From the NCBI RefSeq assembly GCF_018343775.1, contig NZ_CP074349.1:1726001-1790000 (forward strand): a DNA stretch of 64,000 nucleotides. The letters run 5' to 3'. Of the stretch, positions 54,388 to 62,923 are shown in pieces. A program made the translations under genes and the position numbers. Source of the stretch: Pseudomonas cichorii (lineage in GTDB: Bacteria > Pseudomonadota > Gammaproteobacteria > Pseudomonadales > Pseudomonadaceae). The notes beneath the pieces are model-generated. The model had not been told where the DNA came from. It did no database searches and worked only from the letters and a program-made list of their open reading frames with translations. Each line of letters opens with the position of its first letter. Position 1 is the stretch's first letter.

Positions 54388-55173
54388 TCAGAAGAACACT
54401 TTGACCAGCAGGCTGGCGGTGTTCTGGTCGGTATCGAAGGATGAAGTGTCCTTGATGCCGTACTTGTTGCTCCAGTAGTCGTATTCGATACCGACGTAGA
54501 GCTGTTTCTCCGGGAAGTTCAACGCCTTGCCCAGGTCGTATTTGATCTGTGGGTTGATGTGCAGGTTGGCGTGGTAGGTGCCACGGGCGTTCTTGTCGTT
54601 ATCCACGACCCAGTCGATGAAGCCGTCGATGACCACATCGGACTTGCCCGCTGGAATGGTGTAGGACCATACCGGCGTGATCTGCCATACGCCGTCACCC
54701 GGGCGATTGCCTTCGGTCTGGCGCTGGTAGAAGTTCAACTGGAAGTAATCGAAGCCCGGGATGTTCAGGTCAAAGCCCGGACCGATCAGGTAAGACTCGT
54801 TATCGCCTTCGCCGAACTCATAGGTAGCCGCCAGCAGCACGTCCGAAATCGGGCCCAGTTCAAACTTCTGGCCGAAGATCTTGCCCATCGACAGGCGTGG
54901 CGAGAACTCACCGTAGTAAGTGTTCGGGCCGCTGTTCGCGTCTTTCTTGCCGTTGTAGAAAATCTTGTCGACGAAGAAGAAGTTGTCGCCGTATTTCCAG
55001 CCATCCGCATGTTCGAAGGTAAAGGTCTGTTGTATTTCCGGGTTGACCGTGAAGTCCCGACCGTTGAGGTAGGTCAGGCTGTTGGTCTGCCATTGCAACA
55101 GATCGCCGGCCGTGGCCGAGCCTGCGGCCAGCAGACTACCGGCCAGTAACAGGCTGGAAAAAGTACGGTTCAT
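54388..55173 (-). CDS. Tsx-like nucleoside-specific outer-membrane channel
   Basis: A 261-aa protein with a signal peptide (MNRTFSSLLLAGSLLAAGSA, cleavage near ATAG), then alternating aromatic beta strands and a terminal Phe (LLVKVFF) typical of outer-membrane barrels. WQTNSLTYLNG, YNGKKDANSG and IPGFDYFQLNFYQR resemble the Tsx family. It probably imports nucleosides or purines, fitting the catabolic genes to its right. I chose the ATG at 55173; the longer frame to 55389 lacks a signal peptide at its start. A GC-rich hairpin at 54343-54372 may end the transcript. Confidence 0.88.
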   Translation of the reverse strand: MNRTFSSLLLAGSLLAAGSATAGDLLQWQTNSLTYLNGRDFTVNPEIQQTFTFEHADGWKYGDNFFFVDKIFYNGKKDANSGPNTYYGEFSPRLSMGKIFGQKFELGPISDVLLAATYEFGEGDNESYLIGPGFDLNIPGFDYFQLNFYQRQTEGNRPGDGVWQITPVWSYTIPAGKSDVVIDGFIDWVVDNDKNARGTYHANLHINPQIKYDLGKALNFPEKQLYVGIEYDYWSNKYGIKDTSSFDTDQNTASLLVKVFF

Positions 55174-55562
55174 GCGGGTGCTCCCTTGAGATCGATAGTG
55201 GTTTTCGAGGTCGGCGTTCTGTGTGTGACGCCGTTTCTCTGGTTGTAATAAATTGTCTGCGTGGTCAGCTTCGTGATTTAGCAAAAGCTGAGCCAACCCC
55301 GTGAAAAAGCCACGCGGATACCTGAAACACTCGGCAATGGCCGGTTTCCGATGATTTTTACGGGATGCAGGACCTGACTGAACGGACAATTTCAGTTCAG
55401 GCCTGGCAATGGGCGGCTTTTAAAGCGGCGGCGGAGAATACTGGGTGGCGAGTGCCAGCTCAAGTGCTCCAGAGCGGAGCATGAGCGGCGAAAGTGGGGC
55501 GTTTTTCGCGGATGAATTCGCTCCGCTCATCTCTGTGGAGCGGATTCATCCGCGAAGAACGT
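55174..55562. other. Intergenic region upstream of the Tsx-like gene (389 bp)
   Basis: It contains the Tsx-gene promoter area (not resolved) and, near puuD, a REP inverted pair listed separately. No gene is supported. Confidence 0.5.
55505..55556. repeat. Inverted REP pair after puuD
   Basis: TTCGCGGATGAATTCGCTCC (55505-55524) and its inverse GGAGCGGATTCATCCGCGAA (55537-55556) can form a long hairpin 7 bp beyond the puuD stop, so it may stabilise or terminate the puuD mRNA. Confidence 0.8.
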
Positions 55563-56858
55563 TCAACGAACACTGGCCCCTTGATCGATCCATGCGCCCA
55601 CAAGATCCCGTTCCTCCTGGGTCATCTGGGTGATGTTGCCCAAAGGCATGATCGGTGTGGTGATGGCCTGGGCCTTGATGCGCGGGGCCAGTTGCTGGAT
55701 CTGTTCTGGCGTATCGAACATCACGCCCGCAGGCGCGGCGCTGAACAGGTTGCTGGTGGGGTTGGCCGAATGGCAAACGGTGCAACGTTGCTGGATGACC
55801 TCATGGACTCTGGCGAACCCTATTCCGGCAACCTTGGGGGGTTCTGCCGGCGCGGGCACGGCAACCGGTTCGGGGCGTTTTTCGTCGGCTCTGTAACCGC
55901 CCACGGCTGTGCCGGGAAGCGGCTGATACTCGATTTTTGCCGCCGCATCATGAGCCTTTTGCGGTTGCGCAGGGCCGGTGACGTAGGCCAGACAAATCAT
56001 GCCCAGCGCCGCGAACGGCAAGGTCCAGAAGAATCTGTGGCTGTCATGTCGGGTATTGAAGTAATGGCGTACCAGCACCGCCAGCAAGGCAATCACCGCC
56101 AGGATCAGCCAGTTGTACTGGCTGCCATACGTGCTGGGAAAGTGGTTGCTGATCATGATGAACAGCACCGGCAGGGTGAAGTAGTTGTTGTGCCGTGAAC
56201 GCAGCAGGCCTTTGGCGGGCAGAGCCGGGTCCGGCGTACGGTTCTCGGCGATGGCCGCCACCAGGGCGCGCTGCGCCGGCATGATGATACGGAACACGTT
56301 GCCGACCATGATGGTGCCCATGATGGCGCCCACATGCAGATACGCTCCACGCCCGCTGAACACCTGGCTCAAGGCGAAGGCCGCCGCGACCAGCAGCACG
56401 AACAGGATCACACCCAGCAGCGCAGGGCGTTTGCCCAGTGCCGAGTCGCACAGAAAGCTGTACACGAACCAGCCGACAAACAAGGAGCCAAGGCCGATAT
56501 GCACGCCAGCGGCAGGCGAAAGGCTACTGCCCGGAGCCAGCAGATAAAGTGTCGGGTTGGCGTAGAACACCACACACAGCAGAGCGACCCCGGACAGCCA
56601 GGTCGAATAGGCTTCCCATTTGAACCAGTGCAGGTTCTCGGGCATGGTCGGCGGCGCGAGCTTGTACTTTTCCAGGTGATAGATGCCACCACCGTGGATG
56701 GCCCACAAGTCACCCGACAAACCGTCACGCGGGTTTGAGCGATTGAGGTTGTTTTCCAGCCAGACAAAGTAGAAAGAGGCGCCGATCCACGCCACGCCCA
56801 CAATCATGTGAATCCAGCGCACGCCCAGATTCAGCCATTCCATCAGATGTGCCAGCAC
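55563..56858 (-). CDS. puuD: PuuD, membrane urate hydroxylase (urate oxidase) with C-terminal cytochrome c domain
   Basis: A 431-aa protein with about eight membrane segments, starting MLAHLMEWLNLGVRWIHMIV and AWIGASFYFVWLENNLNR, followed by a linker and a C-terminal cytochrome c domain with CTVCH. PuuD oxidises urate to 5-hydroxyisourate and feeds electrons to the respiratory chain through the haem. AAGGAAA precedes the start. No soluble uricase gene is seen here, so this should be the urate-oxidising step for HiuH and UraD in this cluster. Confidence 0.95.
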   Translation of the reverse strand: MLAHLMEWLNLGVRWIHMIVGVAWIGASFYFVWLENNLNRSNPRDGLSGDLWAIHGGGIYHLEKYKLAPPTMPENLHWFKWEAYSTWLSGVALLCVVFYANPTLYLLAPGSSLSPAAGVHIGLGSLFVGWFVYSFLCDSALGKRPALLGVILFVLLVAAAFALSQVFSGRGAYLHVGAIMGTIMVGNVFRIIMPAQRALVAAIAENRTPDPALPAKGLLRSRHNNYFTLPVLFIMISNHFPSTYGSQYNWLILAVIALLAVLVRHYFNTRHDSHRFFWTLPFAALGMICLAYVTGPAQPQKAHDAAAKIEYQPLPGTAVGGYRADEKRPEPVAVPAPAEPPKVAGIGFARVHEVIQQRCTVCHSANPTSNLFSAAPAGVMFDTPEQIQQLAPRIKAQAITTPIMPLGNITQMTQEERDLVGAWIDQGASVR

Positions 56859-56890
56859 GGTATTTCCTTTTGCCTGGGGGCCAGGCCTTC

Positions 56891-57394
56891 CTATTGGTTT
56901 GGATCGAGCACCATCAACTGGCTCTCTTCAAAAAAATGCTCATCGCAGTTATTGCCGGTTCCACTGCGATCAACCACCAGGAAGTCATCCCGCTTTTCGA
57001 TCGTCAGCACCGGATGGTGCCAGACGCCGCGATGGTAATTTACACCCTGCCTGCCGTTGGACACGAAGGCGCGGGTCAGCTCTGGATCAGGTACATCGCC
57101 AAGTGGCGCGACCACGATCAGAAAAGGGTTGCCGAGCAGCGGTATGAAAGCCTGGCTGCCCAGCGGGTGACGCTCCAGCATGGCAATGGTCAACGGCATC
57201 TCCAGTGCCTCGGCGCGAAAGATGCTGATGATTGCCTTGTCGTCAGGCGAGGCGGTTTCGACCTCGGCCAGACGATGAAAGCGCTGGGTCGAGCCGTTGT
57301 TGATCATGAAGTGAGCGCTGCCATCGGTTTCGATCACATCACCGAACGGGGCAAAGGCTTCTTTGGTCAACGGCTCGATAATCAGTTTGCGCAT
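56891..57394 (-). CDS. allA: AllA, ureidoglycolate lyase
   Basis: A 167-aa cupin-like enzyme (MRKLIIEPLTKEAFAPFGDV) splitting ureidoglycolate to glyoxylate and urea. NNGSTQRFHRL, MLERHPLGSQAFIPL and NYHRGVWHHPVL are family signatures. It lies directly upstream of puuD on the same strand, with the allantoicase gene just before it, so the last two steps of allantoate use are together. Confidence 0.95.
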   Translation of the reverse strand: MRKLIIEPLTKEAFAPFGDVIETDGSAHFMINNGSTQRFHRLAEVETASPDDKAIISIFRAEALEMPLTIAMLERHPLGSQAFIPLLGNPFLIVVAPLGDVPDPELTRAFVSNGRQGVNYHRGVWHHPVLTIEKRDDFLVVDRSGTGNNCDEHFFEESQLMVLDPNQ

Positions 57395-57412
57395 TACAGT
57401 CTCTCTGGGCCT

Positions 57413-57475
57413 GTAGGAGCGACTTCAGTCGCGAAGGGCCATCGCCGATTCGCGAATGAATTCGCTCCTGCGGGA
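57413..57475. repeat. REP sequences between allA and alc
   Basis: TGTAGGAGCGACTTCAGTCGCGAAGG-type REP followed by TTCGCGAATGAATTCGCTCC in opposite sense, just 3' of the allantoicase gene. Two REP subtypes (GACTTCAGTCGC and AATGAATTCGC cores) are paired here. Confidence 0.75.
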
Positions 57476-57483
57476 GGGTGTGT

Positions 57484-58479
57484 TTATTTGGTTATTTTGC
57501 CCAATACTCGCAAGCGACTCACGCCGCCATCGGGAAATACATTCAGACGGATATGGGTGATCGGGCCGATAGCCTTGATCTGCTCGGCGAAGTCATGTTC
57601 GGCGTGCATGCTCAGTTTCTGGCTGGGCAGCAGTTCGCGCCAGAACAGGCTTTGGGTTTCGATCTGGCTGTCGGTGCCGCCTTTGACGAAGGCGCCCTGG
57701 ATCGAGCAACTGTCCGGGTAGTTGCCTTTGAAGTGCAGTGTATCGACGATGACTCTTTCCACTTCGCCCGGATGCCCCAGCGCGACGATGACCCAGTCAT
57801 TGCCCGGCGTGCGGCGGCGGGCGGTTTCCCAGCCGTCGCCCATGTTCACACCGCGACCAGGGTTCAGAATGTTGCTCATGCTGCCGTAGTGCTCGTCGGA
57901 GCAGGCAATGGCGCGACCGCCATTAAGCGCTGCGACCAGATCGATCTGCTCGCTATCGCTGACTTCGGACCAGTCACGGAAGGGGATGCCGTGCACACGC
58001 AGACGTGCCACGCCGCCATCGGGGTAGATATTGAAACGCAGGTGACTGAACGCCTGATCGTTGCTGATTTCATGGTAGTGATGGCTATTGCCTTGCAGCT
58101 CTACCGACGGCAGCACTTCAACCCATTGAGTGTTTTCATCAGGGTCGCCCGATGCCAGGAAGCAGGCTTCCAGCGAGGCGGAAGGCGGGAAGTTGCCGGT
58201 AAAGAACGAGGTGTCGATATCCACACCCTTGATGGTGCCTGCCACGCCCAGGCGGATCACCGCGCTGTCGTAACCTTCAAAGCGTTTGCGCCGCGATTCC
58301 CAGCCGTCCATCCATTTGCCGTTGTCATCGAACACGCCTTCTTTCCAGACCGCAGGGGTCGGCTGGAACAGGCGGTTGGCATCGGCGAACCAGTCATCGG
58401 TGACGGACAGGACTTTGGTCCCCAGGCGTGCGTCGGCCAGATTGACGAACTTCTCGAACGGTGCGGCGTAAACTTTCAT
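57484..58479 (-). CDS. alc: Allantoicase
   Basis: A 331-aa enzyme with two repeated allantoicase domains (about 15-170 and 190-330). Paired blocks show the internal repeat: [17 protein letters not shown] with [20 protein letters not shown], and [17 protein letters not shown] with [17 protein letters not shown]. It converts allantoate to ureidoglycolate and urea. It is between uraD (upstream) and allA (downstream), all on the minus strand. Confidence 0.96.
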   Translation of the reverse strand: MKVYAAPFEKFVNLADARLGTKVLSVTDDWFADANRLFQPTPAVWKEGVFDDNGKWMDGWESRRKRFEGYDSAVIRLGVAGTIKGVDIDTSFFTGNFPPSASLEACFLASGDPDENTQWVEVLPSVELQGNSHHYHEISNDQAFSHLRFNIYPDGGVARLRVHGIPFRDWSEVSDSEQIDLVAALNGGRAIACSDEHYGSMSNILNPGRGVNMGDGWETARRRTPGNDWVIVALGHPGEVERVIVDTLHFKGNYPDSCSIQGAFVKGGTDSQIETQSLFWRELLPSQKLSMHAEHDFAEQIKAIGPITHIRLNVFPDGGVSRLRVLGKITK

Positions 58480-58531
58480 TCTTTTTGTCTGCCTTTCTCG
58501 ATGGGCTTGGAAGGAATGGGCTTGGTAGTGT

Positions 58532-59047
58532 CTACAGGGTCAGCAAGCGAAACAGGGCAATCTTGTTGATCTCGGCCAGCGCGCAGGCGAACTCGGCTTC
58601 TGCCGAGTGATGGATACGCTGCTCGAAGGCCGCCAGGATCTTGTGTCGGTCGCTTCCCTTGACCGCCATGATGAACGGGAAGCCGAACCTGGCCTTGTAG
58701 GCGTGATTCAACTCTGTGAAGCGCTGGAACTCCTCGGCTGTGCATTGATGAATGCCGGCACAGGCCTGTTCGCTGGTGCTGGCTTCGGTCAGTTCACCCT
58801 GGATGGCGGCTTTGCCTGCCAGATCCGGGTGAGCGTTGATCAGCGCCAGTTGCCGCTCATGATCGGCGTTGAGCAGGATTTCGCTCATGCGCGCATGCAG
58901 GTTTTCGACCTGATCCAGTTCAGGGTTCATGCCCAGGTCATAGGCCTTTTCAGCGACCCAGGGCGAGTGTTCGTAGATATCGGCAAAGGCCGCAATGAAC
59001 GCTTCACGGCTCAGGGACGAAGGCGTCAGTGTCTGGAAGTGGCTCAT
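58532..59047 (-). CDS. uraD: UraD, OHCU decarboxylase
   Basis: A 171-aa helical enzyme ([20 protein letters not shown]) converting 2-oxo-4-hydroxy-4-carboxy-5-ureidoimidazoline to (S)-allantoin. [20 protein letters not shown] with the conserved HPDL and the [20 protein letters not shown] motif are diagnostic. Its start overlaps the stop of puuE by 4 bp (ATGA), so the two are translationally coupled. Confidence 0.96.
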   Translation of the reverse strand: MSHFQTLTPSSLSREAFIAAFADIYEHSPWVAEKAYDLGMNPELDQVENLHARMSEILLNADHERQLALINAHPDLAGKAAIQGELTEASTSEQACAGIHQCTAEEFQRFTELNHAYKARFGFPFIMAVKGSDRHKILAAFEQRIHHSAEAEFACALAEINKIALFRLLTL

Positions 59048-59967
59048 TGCGCGGCCTTGAAAGGATGTTGAGTGTGCCAGTGGCGAGCGATATCGACACG
59101 GCGGGTAAACCAGACCTGTTCGTGGCGTTTGGCGTATTCAATGAAGCGCTTGAGTGCTGCGAGGCGGGCAGGACGCCCGATCAGGCGGCAATGCAGGCCG
59201 ATGGAGAGCATTTTCGGTGCGTCTGCACCTTCCTCGTAAAGCACATCGAAGGCATCCTTGAGGTACTGGAAAAACTGCTCGCCATTGTTGAAACCCTGCA
59301 CCTGAGTGAAGCGCATGTCATTGGTGTCCAGCGTGTAGGGAATCACCAGATGCGGCTTGTCTGTCGGGTTGTTCGGTTCCCAATAGGGCAGGTCGTCGTC
59401 GTAGGTGTCGCAGTCGTAGAGAAAGCCGCCTTCTTCCATCACCAAGCGCCGAGTGTTAGGGCCGGTGCGACCGGTGTACCAGCCCAACGGGCGCTCGCCG
59501 GTGATTTCTGTGAGGATGCGAATGGCCTGGAGCATATGCTCGCGCTCCTGAGCCTCATCCATATTCTGGTAGTCGATCCAGCGATAGCCGTGGCTGCAGA
59601 TTTCATGGCCGTCCGCGACCATGGCGCGGATCACATCCGGGTGGCGCTGGGCAGCCATGGCCACGGCAAAGATGGTCAGCGGGATATCGAATTGCCTGAA
59701 CAGCTTGAGGATGCGCCACACACCGGCACGGCTGCCGTATTCGTACAGCGACTCCATACTCATGTTGCGTTGGCCTTGCAGCGGTTGCGCCGCGACCATC
59801 TCGGACAGGAAGGCTTCGGACTCCTTGTCGCCATGCAGAATGTTACGCTCGCCGCCTTCCTCGTAATTGAGCACGAAAGACAGGGCGATGCGTGCATTGC
59901 CCGGCCAATGCGGATGGGGTGGATTGCTGCCGTAACCGATCAGGTCCCGTGGATAGTCAGCGCTCAC
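59044..59967 (-). CDS. puuE: PuuE, cofactor-independent allantoinase (polysaccharide-deacetylase-like)
   Basis: A 307-aa NodB-fold enzyme hydrolysing allantoin to allantoate. It starts at the GTG at 59967 (MSADYPRDLIGYGSNPPHPH) with AAGGAAG upstream; the much longer open frame to 60564 crosses the divergent promoter and is not coding. RIALSFVLNYEEGGE, EICSHGYRWIDYQ and LGWYTGRTGPNTRRL are PuuE signatures. First gene of puuE-uraD-alc-allA-puuD. Confidence 0.94.
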   Translation of the reverse strand: MSADYPRDLIGYGSNPPHPHWPGNARIALSFVLNYEEGGERNILHGDKESEAFLSEMVAAQPLQGQRNMSMESLYEYGSRAGVWRILKLFRQFDIPLTIFAVAMAAQRHPDVIRAMVADGHEICSHGYRWIDYQNMDEAQEREHMLQAIRILTEITGERPLGWYTGRTGPNTRRLVMEEGGFLYDCDTYDDDLPYWEPNNPTDKPHLVIPYTLDTNDMRFTQVQGFNNGEQFFQYLKDAFDVLYEEGADAPKMLSIGLHCRLIGRPARLAALKRFIEYAKRHEQVWFTRRVDIARHWHTQHPFKAAQ

Positions 59968-60037
59968 TGCAGGCTTCCTTATGTGCGTGAAGTCAGGTGC
60001 GGTACAAGCCGGACAGCAGAAAACCGCGCTGCACGGA

Positions 60038-60047
60038 TTGTATACAA
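60038..60047. promoter_or_regulatory. Candidate GntR operator 1
   Basis: TTGTATACAA, a perfect 10-bp palindrome fitting the FadR-subfamily pattern TnGTnnACnA, placed upstream of puuE. Confidence 0.5.
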
Positions 60048-60221
60048 AATAATAGCTAAACTGTAATCCTGCTTGTGGCGCAGGTTGATAGCAGTTTTCA
60101 TGCAATAAACTTGCCTGAGTGGTCGGCTTAAAGGTAAAAACCTCAATGCTTTCCTTTGCTTCAGTGTTTTCGGTATTAAAGCTGCGCTCGCGCATTTTGC
60201 GAGCTGCGGCGACCGGTTTTA

Positions 60222-60231
60222 TTGTGTACAA
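60222..60231. promoter_or_regulatory. Candidate GntR operator 2
   Basis: TTGTGTACAA, one mismatch from site 1, upstream of hiuH. Confidence 0.5.
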
Positions 60232-60332
60232 GTTTTTTGAAAAGTGTCTTAATCGATCACTGCTCAAGCCCGGCAGGCACCCTGATGGTGCATCATGCCT
60301 GTAATCCAGACACTCAACGAGGTGCAGAATCA

Positions 60333-60686
60333 ATGGGACGCTTGACCACGCATGTGCTGGACGCCGCGCACGGTTGCCCCGGCAATGGCATCCATATCGA
60401 ACTGTACCGGGTCGAAGGCGAGCGCCTGGAGCGCGTGACCACGGCGGTGACCAACAGCGACGGCCGTTGCGATGCGCCGCTGCTGCAGGGGGACGAATAC
60501 CGCTCGGGTGTCTACCAGTTGCAGTTTCAAGCCGGCGACTACTACCGTGCACGGGGCGTGACATTGCCTGAGCCGGCCTTTCTCGATGTGGTGGTGCTGC
60601 GCTTCGGGATTGATGCAGGTCAGGAGCATTATCACGTGCCGCTGCTGGTTTCGCCTTACAGCTACTCGACCTATCGTGGCAGTTGA
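60333..60686 (+). CDS. hiuH: 5-hydroxyisourate hydrolase (transthyretin-like)
   Basis: A 117-aa protein (MGRLTTHVLDAAHGCPGNGI) hydrolysing 5-hydroxyisourate to OHCU, the step between PuuD and UraD. The catalytic His in TTHVLD, the Arg region, HYHVPLLVSPYSYSTY and the terminal tetrapeptide YRGS are the family hallmarks. I chose the ATG at 60333, giving the standard length; the longer frame from 60222 is non-coding leader with operator site 2. Confidence 0.96.
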   Translation: MGRLTTHVLDAAHGCPGNGIHIELYRVEGERLERVTTAVTNSDGRCDAPLLQGDEYRSGVYQLQFQAGDYYRARGVTLPEPAFLDVVVLRFGIDAGQEHYHVPLLVSPYSYSTYRGS

Positions 60687-60721
60687 TTGCACAGTGCGAG
60701 GCGCGCCCTTGTGCTGGCGCA

Positions 60722-60731
60722 CTGTGTACAA
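60722..60731. promoter_or_regulatory. Candidate GntR operator 3
   Basis: CTGTGTACAA lies 43 bp before the gntR-type start, so the regulator may control its own gene. Confidence 0.45.
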
Positions 60732-60773
60732 TGCGTCCGTCCTACGCCGTAAACCACTTGCACACGAGTGCCC

Positions 60774-61529
60774 ATGAACGAACAGTCCCTGCCCTTGAAG
60801 AAACAGCCACGCGCGGCCAAATCAGCCCGTAATGCAACCCAGGACGATATTGTCTATGCGCATATCTTCGAGGCGATCCTTGAGCAGCGTCTGGCGCCGG
60901 GCACCAAGCTGAGCGAAGAGGCACTGGGCGAAATCTTTGGCGTGAGTCGCACCATCATTCGTCGCGCCCTGTCGCGGCTGGCCCATGAAGGTGTCGTGCT
61001 GCTGCGACCCAATCGCGGTGCAGTGGTTGCCAGCCCGAGTGTTGAGGAAGCGCGTCAAGTGTTCTTTGCTCGCCGCATGGTGGAAAAGGCCATTACCGAA
61101 CTGGCGGTCGAACACGCGACCGCCGAGCAACTGGCCGAGTTACGGCAGATGGTCAGCGACGAGCGCGACAGCTTTGCCAGAGGGGACCGTGGCGCCGGGA
61201 TTCGCCTGTCTGGCGAGTTCCATCTGCAACTGGCAGTTGCCGCCAGGAACGCCCCGCTGATCAGCTTTCAGCGCAGCCTGGTGTCGCAGACCTCATTGAT
61301 CATCGCCCAATACGAAAACGGCAACCGCACCCATTGCTCCTACGATGAACACACCCAGTTGATCGACGCCATCGAAGCCCGGGATGCCGCGTTGGCCGTG
61401 GAACTGATGATGCATCACATGGACCACATCGACAGCAAGCTCAACCTCGACGAAGACGGCGCGTCCGATGACCTGCATGCGGTGTTTTCGCACCTGATGG
61501 TCAAGAAGAAGGTGGGCAAGGCTCAATGA
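60774..61529 (+). CDS. GntR/FCD-family regulator of purine catabolism (inferred)
   Basis: A 251-aa regulator. A winged helix (about 30-95: LAPGTKLSEEALGEIFGVSR, TIIRRALSRLAHEGVV) is followed by an FCD ligand domain (about 105-235) with metal-site His residues in GEFHLQLA and MMHHMDHI. It lies inside the purine cluster downstream of hiuH, and three TTGTRTACAA-type sites flank it, so control of puuE, hiuH and its own gene is likely. GTG at 60768 is an alternative start. Confidence 0.88.
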   Translation: MNEQSLPLKKQPRAAKSARNATQDDIVYAHIFEAILEQRLAPGTKLSEEALGEIFGVSRTIIRRALSRLAHEGVVLLRPNRGAVVASPSVEEARQVFFARRMVEKAITELAVEHATAEQLAELRQMVSDERDSFARGDRGAGIRLSGEFHLQLAVAARNAPLISFQRSLVSQTSLIIAQYENGNRTHCSYDEHTQLIDAIEARDAALAVELMMHHMDHIDSKLNLDEDGASDDLHAVFSHLMVKKKVGKAQ

Positions 61530-61534
61530 TGTTT

Positions 61535-61592
61535 CGTGACTGAAGTCGCTCCTGCGCGGTTTGTAGGGGCGAATTTATTCGCGAATGAATCA
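61535..61592. repeat. REP sequences between gntR and guaD
   Basis: GTGACTGAAGTCGCTCCTGC followed by TTGTAGGGGCGAATTTATTC and GCGAATGAA, a head-to-head REP pair between two convergent genes. Confidence 0.7.
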
Positions 61593-61596
61593 GTCC

Positions 61597-62916
61597 TCAA
61601 CCATCGCGCTCATGCACCAATTGCCCGGCTGACCACGTCTGTCGCACCGTGCGGTCATCCCCCAGCGTCATCAGCACGAACAGAATCTCTGCAATGTCCT
61701 TGGCCTGTTTCAGCCGATAGGCCAGCAGCGGCGTAGCGTTGTAATCCAGCACCACAAAATCCGCTTCGTTGCCGGGTTTCAGGCTGCCGATCCGGTCATC
61801 CAGCCGCAACGCCCGTGCGCCACCCAATGTGGCCAGATACAGTGATTTGAACGGGCTGAGCCTCGCGCCCTGCATTTGCATGACCTTGTAGGCTTCGTTC
61901 AGGGTTTGCAGGATCGAGAAGCTGGTACCGCCGCCTACATCGGTGCCCAGCCCGACATTGATACCGTGCTTTTCAGCCTTCGGCAGATTGAATAGGCCGC
62001 TGCCCAGAAACAGGTTGGAGGTCGGGCAGAAGGCAATAGCCGATCCGGTTTCTGCCAGCCGCGCACACTGTTCGTCGCACAGGTGCACGCCATGGGCGAA
62101 CACCGAGCGCTCGCCCAGCAGCTTGAAGTGGTCGTACACGTCCAGATAGTTTTGGCGCTCCGGAAACAGGGCCTTGACCCATTCGATTTCCTGCAGGTTT
62201 TCGCTGATATGCGTCTGCATATACAGGCCGGGATACTCGCTCAGCAGCTTGCCTGCCAGGGTCAGTTGCTCCGGCGTGCTGGTGGGCGCAAAGCGCGGGG
62301 TGACGGCGTAGCTCAGGCGGCCCTGGCCATGCCAGCGCTCGATCAGTGCCTTGCTGTCCGCATAGCTGGATTCGGCGGTGTCCACCAGATAGTCCGGGGC
62401 ATTGCGGTCCATCATCACCTTGCCGGCGATCAGGCGCAGGTCCAGCTTTTGAGCTGCGCTGAACAGAGCGTCTACCGATTCCTTGTGCACACTGCCGAAC
62501 ACCAGCGCCGTGGTGGTGCCGTTGCGCAGCAGTTCCTTGAGGAAGATATCGGCCACTTCCGCGGCATGGGTCGGGTCGGCGAACTGGCTTTCGCAGGGGA
62601 AGGTGTATGTGTCGAGCCAGTCCAGCAACTGCTCGCCATACGAGCCGATCATGCCGGTCTGTGGCAAGTGAATGTGGGTGTCGATAAAGCCGGGGGTAAT
62701 CAGCGCGTCCTGATATTCGATCAACTCGACATCGCTGCCCAGGCTATCCAGCAGGTCGGTGGCATGACCCAGCGCAGTGATCTTGCCGTTTTCTACCAGT
62801 AGCAGGCCGTCGACGAAATATTCAAAGGACGCCTCGACCGCCACGTGGGCGGGGTCGGCAATGCTGTGCACGATACTGGCGCGGTAGGCTTTCTTGCGGC
62901 GGGAAACGGAAGTCAT
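61597..62916 (-). CDS. guaD: Guanine deaminase
   Basis: A 439-aa amidohydrolase converting guanine to xanthine. Zinc and active-site blocks are FIDTHIHLPQTGMIGSYGEQ, MQTHISENLQE, VFAHGVHLCDEQC and GLGTDVGGGTSFS. Length matches bacterial GuaD. I chose the ATG at 62916 (MTSVSRRKKAYRASIVHSIA); the ATG 6 nt earlier is equally possible. It is 7 bp downstream of xdhC on the same strand and completes guanine entry to the pathway. Confidence 0.95.
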   Translation of the reverse strand: MTSVSRRKKAYRASIVHSIADPAHVAVEASFEYFVDGLLLVENGKITALGHATDLLDSLGSDVELIEYQDALITPGFIDTHIHLPQTGMIGSYGEQLLDWLDTYTFPCESQFADPTHAAEVADIFLKELLRNGTTTALVFGSVHKESVDALFSAAQKLDLRLIAGKVMMDRNAPDYLVDTAESSYADSKALIERWHGQGRLSYAVTPRFAPTSTPEQLTLAGKLLSEYPGLYMQTHISENLQEIEWVKALFPERQNYLDVYDHFKLLGERSVFAHGVHLCDEQCARLAETGSAIAFCPTSNLFLGSGLFNLPKAEKHGINVGLGTDVGGGTSFSILQTLNEAYKVMQMQGARLSPFKSLYLATLGGARALRLDDRIGSLKPGNEADFVVLDYNATPLLAYRLKQAKDIAEILFVLMTLGDDRTVRQTWSAGQLVHERDG

Positions 62917-62923
62917 GGGCATC

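Larger units (their letters stand above)
59968..60332. promoter_or_regulatory. Divergent puuE / hiuH control region (365 bp)
   Basis: This AT-richer stretch separates the leftward puuE operon from rightward hiuH. It holds two TTGTRTACAA palindromes, at 60038-60047 (79 bp from the puuE start) and 60222-60231 (102 bp from hiuH), which look like GntR/FCD operators. Confidence 0.6.

Noticed and set aside
59968..60564. N-terminal extension of puuE to 60564
   Set aside because: It would cross the divergent hiuH promoter region and half of hiuH; the GTG at 59967 has a good ribosome site and gives the normal length.
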